Source: Halocafeteria seosinensis
Lineage: Eukaryota; Sar; Bigyra; Bicosoecida
Assembly: GCA_001687465.1 (NCBI GenBank)
Contig: LVLI01000023.1
Span: 52,834 to 116,833 of the forward strand
DNA length: 64,000 nucleotides
Direction: 5' to 3'
Shown one piece after another: positions 48,780 to 58,900 of this stretch. The notes under the pieces are model-generated. The model was not told the DNA's origin. It saw only the letters and a program-made list of their open reading frames with translations, and searched no databases. Each line of letters starts with the position of its first letter. The first letter of the stretch is position 1. The translations under genes and the position numbers were made by a program.

Positions 48780-50120
48780 ATGGAGCTACGCGTGGGCAAA
48801 AAATTTCGCTTGGGAAAGAAAATCGGCAGCGGTTCCTTTGGAGATATCTATCTGGGAACCAACGTCTCTACAGGAGAGCCTGTCGCAATGAAGCTAGAGA
48901 GCACCAAGAGCAAACACCCGCAGCTGGTCTATGAGGCAAAGCTGTACAAGATCTTGCAAGGTGCCGTAGGAATCCCCTATATTCGTTGGTATGGAGTTGA
49001 GGTAAGCCCCTTTTCAGCATGTATAGACCCATTTTATCCAATCCCTTGTCTCTCTCTTTAAAGAGGGATCCATAAAGAGTGGTATATTTATAGCTCGGGC
49101 TTTCTCACATAATTGAGAGGGGCATGAGAGGTGCAACAAAAGCAGGGCATTTTGGCGCCTGAGTCCTCCCTCCCCCTGACCTTTGTTGTAGTTCTATTGC
49201 CCCCTTGGGATCCCCCCAATGAGTCAGCCGAGGGACTTTTTTGTGGATATACGAGTTGGGATAGGATAACAGGATTCTCTGTATCTCTCTGTAGCAACGT
49301 TGCTTTGCATATTTTGTGTTGTTTCTTTACATGCTCTATTTTGATCTTACAGGGATCATATAATGTACTCGTGATGGACTTACTAGGGCCGTCTCTAGAG
49401 GACTTGTTCAACAAGTGTGGACGCCGCTTTTCTCTTAAGACAGTATTAATGGTAGCCGACCAAGTGCTGCTACGCATCGAGTACATTCACAGCAAGAGCT
49501 TTATCCACAGAGATATCAAGCCAGATAACTTCTTGATAGGGGAAGGAAGGCGGAAAAACGTGATTTACATTATTGATTTCGGCTTAGCCAAGCGTTACCG
49601 CGACCCTAAAACGCATGTTCATATCATGTATCGAGAGAACAAGCACCTCACAGGTACACCGAGGTATGCGTCTATCAACAACCATCTCGGAATTGAACAG
49701 AGCCGAAGAGATGACCTGGAATCTCTAGGATATGTTTTCATGTACTTCCTGCGTGGAAGCTTGCCTTGGCAAGGACTTAGAGCGAATACGAAGAAACAGA
49801 AATACCAAAAGATTATGGAGAAGAAGATGGCGACCCCAATCGACTTACTCTGTAAAGGATTTCCTGATGAATTCCGTATCTACTTCGAATACTGCCGAGC
49901 ATTACGATTCGCTGACAAGCCGGACTACTCGTATCTCCGCCGCTTGTATAAGGATTTGGCTCTGCGAAACGACATCGAGTATGACGGGAACTTTGATTGG
50001 GTGCTGCTAGAAGACCAGCAGCGTTCGTTGGCCTCGCAATCAAGCGCAGGGGCTGAAAAGCAGAGTGCTGGCGCGGAGCGTGCAAGTGGCGGAGCCGTCG
50101 CTGATCGTTCTGGTCAGTAA
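48780..50120 (+). CDS. Casein kinase 1 (delta/epsilon-type) Ser/Thr kinase
   Basis: Two exons (48780-49001 and 49353-50120) give 329 aa. The kinase domain spans ~9-285 with all catalytic elements: [11 protein letters not shown] (Gly loop), Lys38 in [14 protein letters not shown] (catalytic Asp128), [10 protein letters not shown], and the CK1-specific [20 protein letters not shown] in place of an APE motif. The tail after ~290 is short and Ser/Ala/Gly-rich ([19 protein letters not shown]). CK1 kinases phosphorylate primed or acidic substrates in vesicle traffic, DNA repair and cell-cycle control. The 351-nt intron is the longest confidently seen in a host gene here and has a CAG acceptor. No stop-free read-through alternative joins the halves. 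Confidence 0.93.
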
Positions 50121-50467
50121 ATTCCTCAGCCCCAAAATGGAAAGGACTCTTGGGGACATTGTTATTGTTCGATCAGATGATCCAGCCCAATTGCTGTCCT
50201 TATAGTACATTGCCTCACAAGGAATGTCATGGCTGTGAGTCTATTGATTTGATTTAAATAGCAATGGAATGTATGTAAGGGAAACAATTAACGTCGCACC
50301 GGAGGTGCTTCGTGCATTTTGTGCGTATCAAATATTGACTCACTCGCTACCCTCATTTGTTGCTGTGCTACGCCATCTCGATCACTTGCAGCGCGTTGAT
50401 ACGCTACCCTTGTCTCGATTGGCAATCTTATATACCAATGTACCTCGCATCAAAACCAGCCAGTATA
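50121..50467. other. Short intergenic region between convergent CK1 and TM2 genes
   Basis: About 350 bp holding the two 3' ends. An open frame on the plus strand from 50269 to 50700 runs antisense through the TM2 gene exons and is not supported. Confidence 0.45.
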
Positions 50468-51028
50468 CTATGCCATACCCTTACGACCTTGTCCAAGATG
50501 TGGGGCTTCTTGGAATTGCTCATATTCGTTATCAAATCCCCCCATGGGTTGCTGCGATCTCAAACAAGATCAGGTGGCAGGTTTATGGCAAAACACCAGG
50601 CAGCATTATACACGAGTTCCATTCCCGACGCATAGTTACTTACAAAATGATCACTCTGAAACAACAGTGCTCCTCCCGTTTCCAAGGTATTCTCTCGTAA
50701 GGAAAACTGATTGAACTGTGGGGGACAGAAGACGGTTGAATACCTTCCGTTCAGGAAACAGCGCGTACAAGAGTCATAAACACACCTCCTCCACAAAATC
50801 TGGGATCAATAAGAAATCGTATAGCCATCCTACTACAAAAAATCCACCCGTGAACATCCATAACAAGCCCGATTTCCACCTTCCAACGTAGAATCGCTGC
50901 AGGATTTCGCCCAGGTACGGATTGTTTTACAACCAGCAAGCTGTACAGTGCCTTACATGTAACCCTAGGATGCCTAGCGGGAACCATAGGAAATAGGCGA
51001 GACCCTTGCTTGCAAATCTCCTCCCCAT
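50468..51028 (-). CDS. TM2-domain membrane protein, copy 1
   Basis: Four exons (51028-50957, 50896-50786, 50715-50644, 50551-50468), all phase 0, give 112 aa. The protein is essentially a TM2 domain: a first helix (GLAYFLWFPLGILGLH), the RFYVGRWKSGLLWM turn with its conserved Arg/Gly pattern, and a second helix (FTGGFFVVGWLYDFLLIPDF) containing the DF aspartate of the family. The second exon (111 nt) encodes exactly the RFYVGRW-to-FVEE part. The C-terminal ~50 residues are soluble. TM2 proteins are small two-helix membrane proteins of poorly known role. The gene has no ORF longer than about 80 codons unspliced. Confidence 0.82.
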
Positions 51029-51561
51029 ATTTCGTCCTGTATGTGATGTTTAACTACCTTTTTCCTACCCGCACTGCTTCGATGCTAATGAAGTGAGTCG
51101 ATTGATGATCAGCGGGTAGCACGATGCGCACAGACTTGTTTTATTGAAGTCTAGTCATGGCTACGTACTCGCAACAAAATCACACTATGTACAACCAAGC
51201 CATATAATACAAAGGTTCCTACTCGTTGTACCAACTTGTACAACGACGCCCATCCGGGATCGGACACGAGGATCCGAATCATCCAAGTATCAGAGCTAAT
51301 TCATGCTGAATTTTCATTTGCTAGCCTACGATTTGCAGGTTGAGCACATAGTAGCTGTCCTACTATGCCATATACCATCAATATAACTTTGCTGTTCAAT
51401 ACGGCTCCGTATCGTTCAAATCACTAAGGCTCAGCACATTACTCTCTTATCCTGGCCAGTCCTGTCAGCACAAACGAGAATCATTGACGGCTTTCGCCTC
51501 CTATCACCGGGTAGAAACGCTTTGCCAAAGGAAACTGCTCTGTTTGGGGAATAGCCTATGC
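51029..51561. other. Intergenic region between TM2 paralogs
   Basis: About 530 bp without a supported gene. It contains the promoter of TM2 copy 1 and the 3' end of copy 2. Confidence 0.45.
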
Positions 51562-52245
51562 CTATGCTGGTTGTGGCTCGTGCTCTGTTGTGCATTCGTT
51601 CTCTTCCTGCTCGCCTTCCGCACCTGCATCTACATCGAGAATTGGTGGAGCGTAAAACGCAGTACCATCTGTACCACTATAGTCAAAGCCTTGTAAGGGG
51701 GTCTGCACAAACACCGTGATAAACAGCGTGAAGATTCCTCCCTCGATGTGGGATACACGTGTTCGTCACCTACAACATGCTCAGTAGCAAAGCGTGTAAC
51801 GAGCTGAGAATCCAGCAGGTTTTTGCGAAGAGTCAACTGATTATACTGCACATACACAAAACATTGCCGTATTACTCGTGCTACGCCAATGAGATTGGGA
51901 GACGACAACAGCCTCCACGCACCTCTTCGACGAACGTTGGAATCAACACGAAGTCCCGGAGCCATCCGACCAGGAGCAGTCCTCCAGTAAGCATCCATAT
52001 GAGCCCTGATCTCCATCGTCCAACATAGAATCTCTGCATTCCATGATGAACATTGCATTCCAACTGGAGTAGTAGCTATACCTCTGTAACTCACATGAAG
52101 GCCGAAGATACCTGCAACATGAGAGGAGAGGGGTGTTGGTTGTCGTCGTGCCTTTCTCATATGGAACGAGTCATCGTATAGCACAACACACTACCTTACC
52201 CAGTGGAAACCAGCATAAGTATGCCACTATTTTAGAAGCTCGCAT
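51562..52245 (-). CDS. TM2-domain membrane protein, copy 2
   Basis: Five exons (52245-52200, 52111-52095, 52033-51923, 51845-51774, 51702-51562) give 128 aa. The 17-nt second exon (GT ATC TTC GGC CTT CAT) is needed to join AYLCWFPLG to RFYVGRWRSGLIWM, rebuilding the same TM2 core as copy 1. The core exon (111 nt) and the following exon (72 nt) have the same lengths in both paralogs. The second helix is TGGLLLVGWLRDFVLIPTF. The C-terminal exon encodes a 46-residue acidic tail (DVDAGAEGEQEENE) unlike that of copy 1. The two genes are a tandem duplicate pair. Function is unknown. Confidence 0.82.
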
Positions 52246-53307
52246 TGGGGAATACGTTCAATGGATGGGACAAAGCATCGAGGGAGAGATACTGTCGGTG
52301 CCAGACACAGTACAATCTTTCTCATCTGACCATATTCGTGCTTAAGTCGCTCAAAAACAACTGGTGATGATATGCACATTCAAACCAACTACGGTCTAGC
52401 GACACAACATAACACAAAGGACGGCTTGACTCACGATTTCTTGTGAAATTACGATGTGAATCTCGTCTCTGCTACACAGGAGTGTGACACGGCTCGTGTA
52501 GCAATCAATACACGCAGTGTGTATTGGTATTGCTCCTACCCGCAACGCAGTCAGGCGAGCGCTGCTCAATTCAACGGTTGGTATGATGCGGTGTACCGAC
52601 GGAAAAAGATGCTTCCACCCCATGCTCAATTGAAGCGCATGACATGCCAGGAGACGGGATCCTTGTGTGAAACCTGCAAAGCGTCATCGCAATGCTAGTG
52701 GACGAAACGCTCGCTGAGTTCCGGAAGCGGCTAGTTCCCCCACTTTAGGCACGTAGAGCAACTAGCTGCATTATTCAAATGAGTTTAGCACTTGACATTT
52801 TTATTGGATCAGCAAGCATACAGTACAGGCAATGCCTACGTGCCAGGCGATTCTTCGCGCAACTCCGCGGGGGCGTGCAGCGAAGAGTACCAGTGGTAGT
52901 GGATATACTATTATGCGTCTGTAATCTCGCATGTGTGGCCACAATATCCATGACAGTAGCAATAGTAAGTGTTCGTGCGTCAAACCAGAGTGAAACCTCA
53001 CCCTGCCTCATCCGACCGCATAACCCGACGATATACCCCCTACAACGTCACCTATCTGTTTCACCAAAATACCGCTATACGACCGCAAAATCCGACGAAA
53101 TAGTCAGACGAAATACGCAAAGGGATTCCTCACTCAACCGAACCCGACCGCAAAACCCGACGATATACCTACTATACAACACTCAAGTGAATTCACAAAT
53201 TGACCCCTACACGACCGTGTCTCACGGGGGTTCGACAAACGAAATAGCCATGCTAACGTGCCAAGCGACGGTGTCAAGTTGACTTGTGAAGTGAATGGAT
53301 CGTAGTT
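52246..53307. other. Junction region between host genes and viral element
   Basis: About 1 kb without a supported gene. The open frame at 52779-53282 has a hydrophobic stretch, but its second half is made of the short repeats described separately, so I do not call it. The left end of the viral element should lie here or just to the right, but no terminal inverted repeat or target-site duplication could be recognised with only one end visible. Confidence 0.45.
53013..53168 (+). repeat. Three spaced copies of a 24-nt motif
   Basis: The motif cgaccgcaaaacccgacg followed by atatac occurs at 53013-53036 (one change), 53080-53100 (degenerate) and 53145-53168, spaced by 67 and 65 bp. It lies just left of the first viral gene. 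It could mark the element boundary or be a host minisatellite. Confidence 0.6.
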
Positions 53308-53805
53308 TTATGAATATGTCCATGGCGGTCTATTTTTTATTACGTAATCATGTTTTTGTTGCCAGATCAAACAATTTGAATCGTTTTGGTAATGGTGGTC
53401 AAAATCCGTTTCAGGTACTTCCTTTTTACACATGCTACACTTTCCTTGTATTAATCGTCCGATTCTATCAGATGTTGGCAGAGTTTGTTTCCACTCAGGT
53501 GGATCAAGATTATCAATGTGATCGTTTTGAAAACGTCCATCTTTATGTATTGGGTGACCAGTATAATAGTAGTCAAAGGCCTGAGGATGGAAGGAAAAAA
53601 AGACAAGATCATCGATAGTCATTCTTCTTCTGTTTCCATTTTTGTACAAGTAAACCATTCGCCGTTTGCCGTATTGAGACCACGGATTTAGAGTTCTGTT
53701 TTCGTGATCCGACCACACTTCACCACGGTTTGATATTTGGTAGGAATCTTCATATCCGGCAATAGGTTTCCATTCTTTTGGGGTTTCCTTCTTTTTCTTG
53801 GGCAT
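53308..53805 (-). CDS. NUMOD4/HNH homing-type endonuclease
   Basis: A single-exon gene of 165 aa starting at the ATG 53805. The N-terminus has a NUMOD4-type segment (EWKPIAGYEDSYQISNRGEV), the DNA-contact module that precedes HNH nucleases. The middle has an HNH_3-like core (HPIHKDGRFQNDHIDNLDPP). The end adds a CSMCKKEVPETDFDHHY segment that might bind zinc. Such proteins are found in phages and large DNA viruses as free-standing homing endonucleases. It is the outermost gene recognised at this end of the viral element and is transcribed in the same direction as the integrase and polymerase genes. Confidence 0.75.
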   Translation of the reverse strand: MPKKKKETPKEWKPIAGYEDSYQISNRGEVWSDHENRTLNPWSQYGKRRMVYLYKNGNRRRMTIDDLVFFSFHPQAFDYYYTGHPIHKDGRFQNDHIDNLDPPEWKQTLPTSDRIGRLIQGKCSMCKKEVPETDFDHHYQNDSNCLIWQQKHDYVIKNRPPWTYS

Positions 53806-54269
53806 TGGATTGGTATATCAAATCCCAGTCATTTTTATTGATTCGGTCTTTTGGTCTGCGACATGAGTTTCACAAACATGGTTGACGTCCAAACTTCAAT
53901 CGTGATGGGTAGATTAGTTGAGTTCGTCTGGTTTGAAAGGACGAGTCACTGCTTGTCGGCTTTGGCATGGTTTTCTGAAAATTTTCAGTGATTGTACTGG
54001 AAGAAAGATAACAGCGTGTTTATGAGTGAATGTTTCTGATTCAGATGTTGTGGTTTTCTATTTTTATTTGGATTGGAAAAGGTGTGTATAGACCGGAGAA
54101 CATGTCCTGATGGAGGTGTTTTTTGTTCCCTTCACCGTCCCCTGAATACCAACTTCTTGTCCGGCCAAGTTCTTTTCTTTGGCAATTGTCCCCGTCCTAT
54201 TTGCGAAGCCCGTGACAGAATCCAAAGGAATCATGATAATCACTGAAGCACAGTGATTATATTTTGGCT

Positions 54270-54592
54270 TAGCATAACGGAAAAGATTGATTTATTTGGG
54301 TGTATAGGGGTGGTCGTGTGAACTGGAGGATTTTTCTGAGTCCGTCGTAAACCTTGCCCCTAGTTTGGTCTACTTATGAACAGGGTTGGTTATGTATTGA
54401 ATCATTATATAAATCACTGAAGCGAAGGGGATGCTTAAATGGGCGAGATAAGGGAAAGTTATTCATTTGGGTGTTTTTAGAGGGTGGTCTTGTGAACTGG
54501 TAAACCTTACCCCCAAGTTTCCTCTATCTATGAACAGGGCTGGTTATGTATTGAATCATCATATAAATCACTGAAGCGAAGTGAATGTGTAT
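54270..54592. repeat. Two imperfect copies of a ~154-bp direct repeat
   Basis: The block atttgggtgt...gtgtgaactgg...cttatgaacagggttgg...ttatgtattgaatcat...ataaatcactgaagcgaag occurs ending near 54435 and again ending near 54592. Matching points are 154 bp apart. The shorter motif atcactgaagcacagtgat at 54239-54257 is a related, partly palindromic relic of the same unit. Confidence 0.7.
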
Positions 54593-54640
54593 ATGTGTGG
54601 GAATGAGTTATGAGGGAATTAGTCATTCTGACTAATCAGT

Positions 54641-54885
54641 TCAGTCAGTCAACCCACTGACCGACTGTGCGTACGTACGGAGAGAAATTGTACGTACGTA
54701 CCTGACTGACTGACTAGTACCCTAACCTAGTCAGTCAACCCACTGACCGACTGTGCGTACGTACGGAGAGAAATTGTACGTACGTACCTGACTGACTGAC
54801 TAGTACCCTAACCTAGTCAGTCAACCCACTGACCGACTGTGCCTATGTACGGAGAGAATTTGTACGTACGTACCATAGAAATGAA
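54641..54885. repeat. Three tandem 86-bp units with hairpin potential
   Basis: The anchor aacccactgaccgactgtgc occurs at 54651, 54737 and 54823 (the last with a small change), an exact 86-bp period. Inside each unit, gtacgtac occurs on both sides of ggagagaaattgt, and cagtcagtc on one side pairs with gactgactg on the other, so each unit can fold into a long hairpin. It sits 50-100 bp from the integrase stop. Confidence 0.85.
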
Positions 54886-54938
54886 TGGTTGGGAAAGTAC
54901 TTGCAGTCAACTAGAGTGCAACAACTTCACTGGCTCTG

Positions 54939-55907
54939 CTACAGGTTACGCACCCGACTAGCAGGTATTATACTATTTTGACTGTTGGGCATTCCAAGCC
55001 ACTTGACTTCCACCATGTTTTTGCCATTCCGCTTAAACCGTCGTACCACTTTCTCAATGGCAAATTCACCCTCATCTGTCAATTCAGTCTTTTGTATCTC
55101 ACTTTGATAGAATGAACCCTCTAAAATATCACCACTTTCATCTTTCAGTTTGTACGTCACTGGATTGGTCTTCAACACCTTCTGAACCGTAAATAGTTCC
55201 CGTGTCCAATTGGCATCAAACCCACGTTCAAATGTCCCCTTGGTTCGAGCGATTCGTACCCGATCCCCGACTTTTAGTTTGGGTCGAGTCGCCGTATAGT
55301 CCTTCCCATGAACAAACTGATGAGGAGCGGGTGTCGCATTACCTTTATAGACATTAACCGGTTTGGCCTGAATGGTACGATGTTCGCTATTGTTATACTC
55401 TTTCACTTCCTGATCCAAGAGATCCAACCATTTTTTGTTCTGTTTTCCTTCCAATTGCTGACGAATTCGGTTGCCAATGGTGCGATTCAGTCGTTCAATG
55501 ACAACCCCTTTATGTTCCCCAAAGGTATGATAGAGTTTGATGTCCCATTTGTCAAAGACTTGCTTGACTCTTGGTGCTGTGAATTCAGCCCCACGGTCTG
55601 TCCACATCAATTCGGGAACACGCTTTTTCGGCAATTTTTTAAAGAAGTCATCCAAAGTCTGTTTCATAACGGTGGCGTTTTTATTGGGAATGGGAATGCC
55701 CCACGCAAAACGGGAATAGAGTTCCAAGATGAACAGGATAAACTTCATTTGTTTGCCATTCTTTTTGTTCCACCGAGCAAATTGAGTTAAATCAACAATG
55801 TCAGCCGTAAAAATGTGATCCGCCCCACCAGAAATGACACGCCGACGTTTGCGGGGCTGTTGTTTCTGACGCCCAACTTCACGATTTGCCCGTGTTAAAT
55901 CACTCAT
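54939..55907 (-). CDS. Retroviral-type (rve) integrase with C-terminal chromodomain
   Basis: A single exon of 322 aa. The integrase core has an Asp in FTADIVDLTQF (~36), an Asp in ELMWTDRGAEF (~102) and a Glu in GVVIERLNRTI, with 33 residues between the last two by my count. This matches the DDE catalytic triad of Maverick/Polinton integrases. An SH3-like segment follows (LKVGDRVRIARTKGTF). The last ~45 residues (FAIEKVVRRFKRNGKNMVEV, then KWLGMPNSQNS) have the shape of a chromodomain, which in some elements guides insertion to marked chromatin. Only 3 nt separate its start from the polymerase stop, so the two genes are packed tightly on the same strand. No introns. Confidence 0.9.
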   Translation of the reverse strand: MSDLTRANREVGRQKQQPRKRRRVISGGADHIFTADIVDLTQFARWNKKNGKQMKFILFILELYSRFAWGIPIPNKNATVMKQTLDDFFKKLPKKRVPELMWTDRGAEFTAPRVKQVFDKWDIKLYHTFGEHKGVVIERLNRTIGNRIRQQLEGKQNKKWLDLLDQEVKEYNNSEHRTIQAKPVNVYKGNATPAPHQFVHGKDYTATRPKLKVGDRVRIARTKGTFERGFDANWTRELFTVQKVLKTNPVTYKLKDESGDILEGSFYQSEIQKTELTDEGEFAIEKVVRRFKRNGKNMVEVKWLGMPNSQNSIIPASRVRNL

Positions 55908-55910
55908 ATA

Positions 55911-58900
55911 TTAGTCTTCTTGATTTTTGATCCGCCAATGCCCATGTGCCAACGTGGTAATGCCGTCATCAAGAACATACTTCTTGTCATCAAGCGGACT
56001 CAGACCTTGTTTCTTTTCACGACAACTAACCACCCGATGGAGGAAACTGTTGATGCTATTGAATTCTAAACGATCCGGTTGGGTTCGCAAGACCAAAGCC
56101 CGAAGGTAATCGGTGTGTTGGAGTTGTTTCTTAAGAACGGCTTTTGGGATACCTTTTGCCTTGGACTCTTCCACATCGCTATTCATCAATATGCTATACA
56201 TTTTGGCACGTAATCCCGCAAATTGGTAGATGGGTTCACCGGCACTCTCATCCTTGAATGTGCCGACAACTTTCTTGTTGGTCTTGTCATGCAGAAAGTG
56301 ATCGGAAGGATAGTCAGACAAATCAAATCGCCACTTTTCGTCCGCCATGTCACGATAGACATCGTCTGTTTTGATGTGGTAGGCCAAACTGTCTGTGTCG
56401 GTGAATAGCAACTGGGCGTCATTGCCGTACTTTGTTTTGATATAGTTATAGTGATATTCGTACATGATGGTCTTAGAAATGTCCAAGATGGATGCTCCCA
56501 AGAATATGGGCTTGTTGAACTTGATAAATTCCTTATTGTTATCCACCGCCACTAGATCTTGATTGATGATGGTAAATCCACGGAACGTCGGCTTAGAGGT
56601 ACACTTGAGAAACTCTTTCCGGTTTTTGCAGAAACTTACGTTGCTATAGCCCCGTACATTCTCCATAGTTTTTCCAAAGACTGAGTTGTTCATCAGTTTG
56701 AATAGGTCTTTTTCAAAATCGTCACGTGCTTTCTTTCGGAGTTCGGTATTCTTATCAATGTAACTTCGCATGAGAGGGGCTTGTTGAAACGCTAAAACTC
56801 GCCGAACCCGTTTTAAACGCAACCCCAGTTCCAAGTATAGTTTTAAATTAGCACTGTGGCAGACATAACCTTCCTTGTCATTCAAGGTGGGAACTAACTT
56901 GATGTCGTTTTGTTTTGTTTCCAATCCCATATTACTAGCCTGTTGTTGCATATAAGGTGAATATTTTCCTGTTGTATTCTCGACCGCAAGGGGGTAGTCA
57001 TTATGCAGATCGTGAAGTTCTTCCGGATATTCTAGGTCGGCTTCCACAAAATAACCCTCTTCATCTGCTTCTGGATTGAGTTGGCGAAAGAATTCTTCGT
57101 CAAATGTGTCCAAGTCATCTCGCCAATAGAACCCGCCCACCGGCAAATTCTGTTTCATTGCCCATCCATAGAGGTTGGAACAATCGTAATAGACGATATA
57201 ACTAGTTTCTTTGTTTGCGTCATATTTATCGTTGGACAGATACGGGTTATTGGCTTTCGCAAACCTGTGACTTATCATACTGATACCACCCCGTTTACAT
57301 CGCTCCGCAAATAGCAACATGTCGTACTGATCACGATGGAACAGTTCCAAGGAATACTGATTCTGAATGTTCAACAGGAAGGCATCCCACGACAATCCGG
57401 GTGCTCCGTAAAACCAACAAGGATCAAGGTGATAGTTACTCAGACAGAGGTCTCGGAAATTTTCAAAGATATCCGCCAGTAACAAGACATCGCCTTTAAG
57501 GTAAAGTTCGTGGTAATCACGGAAGGTTTGACAATCAAATTGTTCCCAGACTCGTTGAGCATGTTGGTAGTCCTCTTCCTCTATATGACTTTCGCTCAAT
57601 GGGTCATAAAATTGTTCCCGTGACGGTAATTCCTCTAATTCCATTCGTTCAGGGTCACCGTCCATGTAAGCATACGGATACACACCCTTTTGAACAACTA
57701 AATCAATGGACTCTTGCGGATAGTCACCAAACTCAGCATAGAGATTTTGGAAGACGGTTTGATCCACCCCTTTCATCTTAAGATTTTCAACCAAGGCACT
57801 TAGACTGCTACTCATGAAACTGAGGGAATCAATAAAACAAATCCTGTCTAGAGAAAAACTGATGAATTTCTCGGCATTTTGTGGAATGGCGTTTAACTTT
57901 TTCCGCCGAATCTGACCCACACGGGCAACTTCATCAATTAAAAAATGTGAATCGTATCCTTTCAAGTTGTGGAAGATGACGGGCATTTTCCATTTACGAT
58001 GAAAATGTTTTTGAAGATTACAATTGGAATGACATGCTCCTCGGAACGTACCTGTAAAATGATCATGGTCACGAACACGGTCGTTTCCCAATGTCCCCCC
58101 ACAGGCATGACAGAATTCGGCATTACGAAATGTTATCTCATCATCGTCTGTCATTTGCAGAGCCACATATCTTGATTGAATACGGTGACCCACTTGTTCT
58201 TCTAGATCAACCAGCCAATACAGAAAGGAACTGATACACCACATTTCCTCCGTGTCGTAAAAGACTTGGGTTTGTGTCAATTCCGGAAATGCGTCGGAAA
58301 CCACTCGGGCACAAATGGAATTAGGCTCATGCTCGTATTGTAACTGGGTTTGTCCTTTGTTCTCTTCAATAGGAACTAAAGAACTTTCCAGATCACAGTA
58401 GACAGTTACCGGAAGTTTTAATTGACAGTGGAAGTTGGTAAATTTCAAGTAGTGTTCCCCCTTCTTGGGAAGGATTGGTTTCGCCCCTTCATTGTCATAG
58501 CAACCCATTTCATGATGTTCGGCCAATTTTTCTTTTGCCGTTTTGGTTGGTTTCCGTGATGTTGTTTGATTTGCCCATGTAGTATGAAACCCTTGCAGAC
58601 AGTGGAAGCAAAACTCTTTGGCATAGCCATTTGAACCAAGGAATCGGTTAAAATCCACGATGGGATACCAATGACCATGGAACAGCAACAGATTGACATG
58701 ATGGTCGGCCGGACGAACCGAACGCAAGATGCGGGACTCTTTGATTCTTGTTTGCTCACTGTCCAGTTCAACGGTATAGGCATTGAGACTTAGCCATGGG
58801 TTTAATTGTTCAATGGTGTCCAAGTCTTGGACTGAAATCGGTAATTCAACCACGCGTCCTTTGCGGGTGGATACCGTTTCGCCAAAGACTTCTTGGTTAA

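Larger units (their letters stand above)
53806..54938. other. Repeat-rich AT-rich noncoding region of the viral element
   Basis: About 1.1 kb between the HNH and integrase genes with no open frame of note. It contains a ~154-bp direct repeat and a three-copy 86-bp hairpin repeat, annotated separately. The T-rich, low-complexity composition differs clearly from host intergenic DNA. Confidence 0.6.

Noticed and set aside
50269-50700. 143-codon plus-strand open frame
   Set aside because: It runs antisense through the exons of TM2 copy 1, which rebuild a known domain with consistent phases. The plus frame has no domain.
52779-53282. 167-codon open frame beginning at 52779
   Set aside because: Its second half is composed of the three spaced 24-nt repeats and the first half has no recognisable domain. 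It is more likely chance read-through of repeat DNA.
54641-54885. Possible CRISPR array
   Set aside because: The units are contiguous 86-bp tandem repeats without unique spacers, in a eukaryotic virus. They are hairpin repeats, not CRISPR.
55308-55790. 160-codon plus-strand ORF inside the integrase region
   Set aside because: Antisense to an integrase with a complete catalytic triad. It is a shadow frame.
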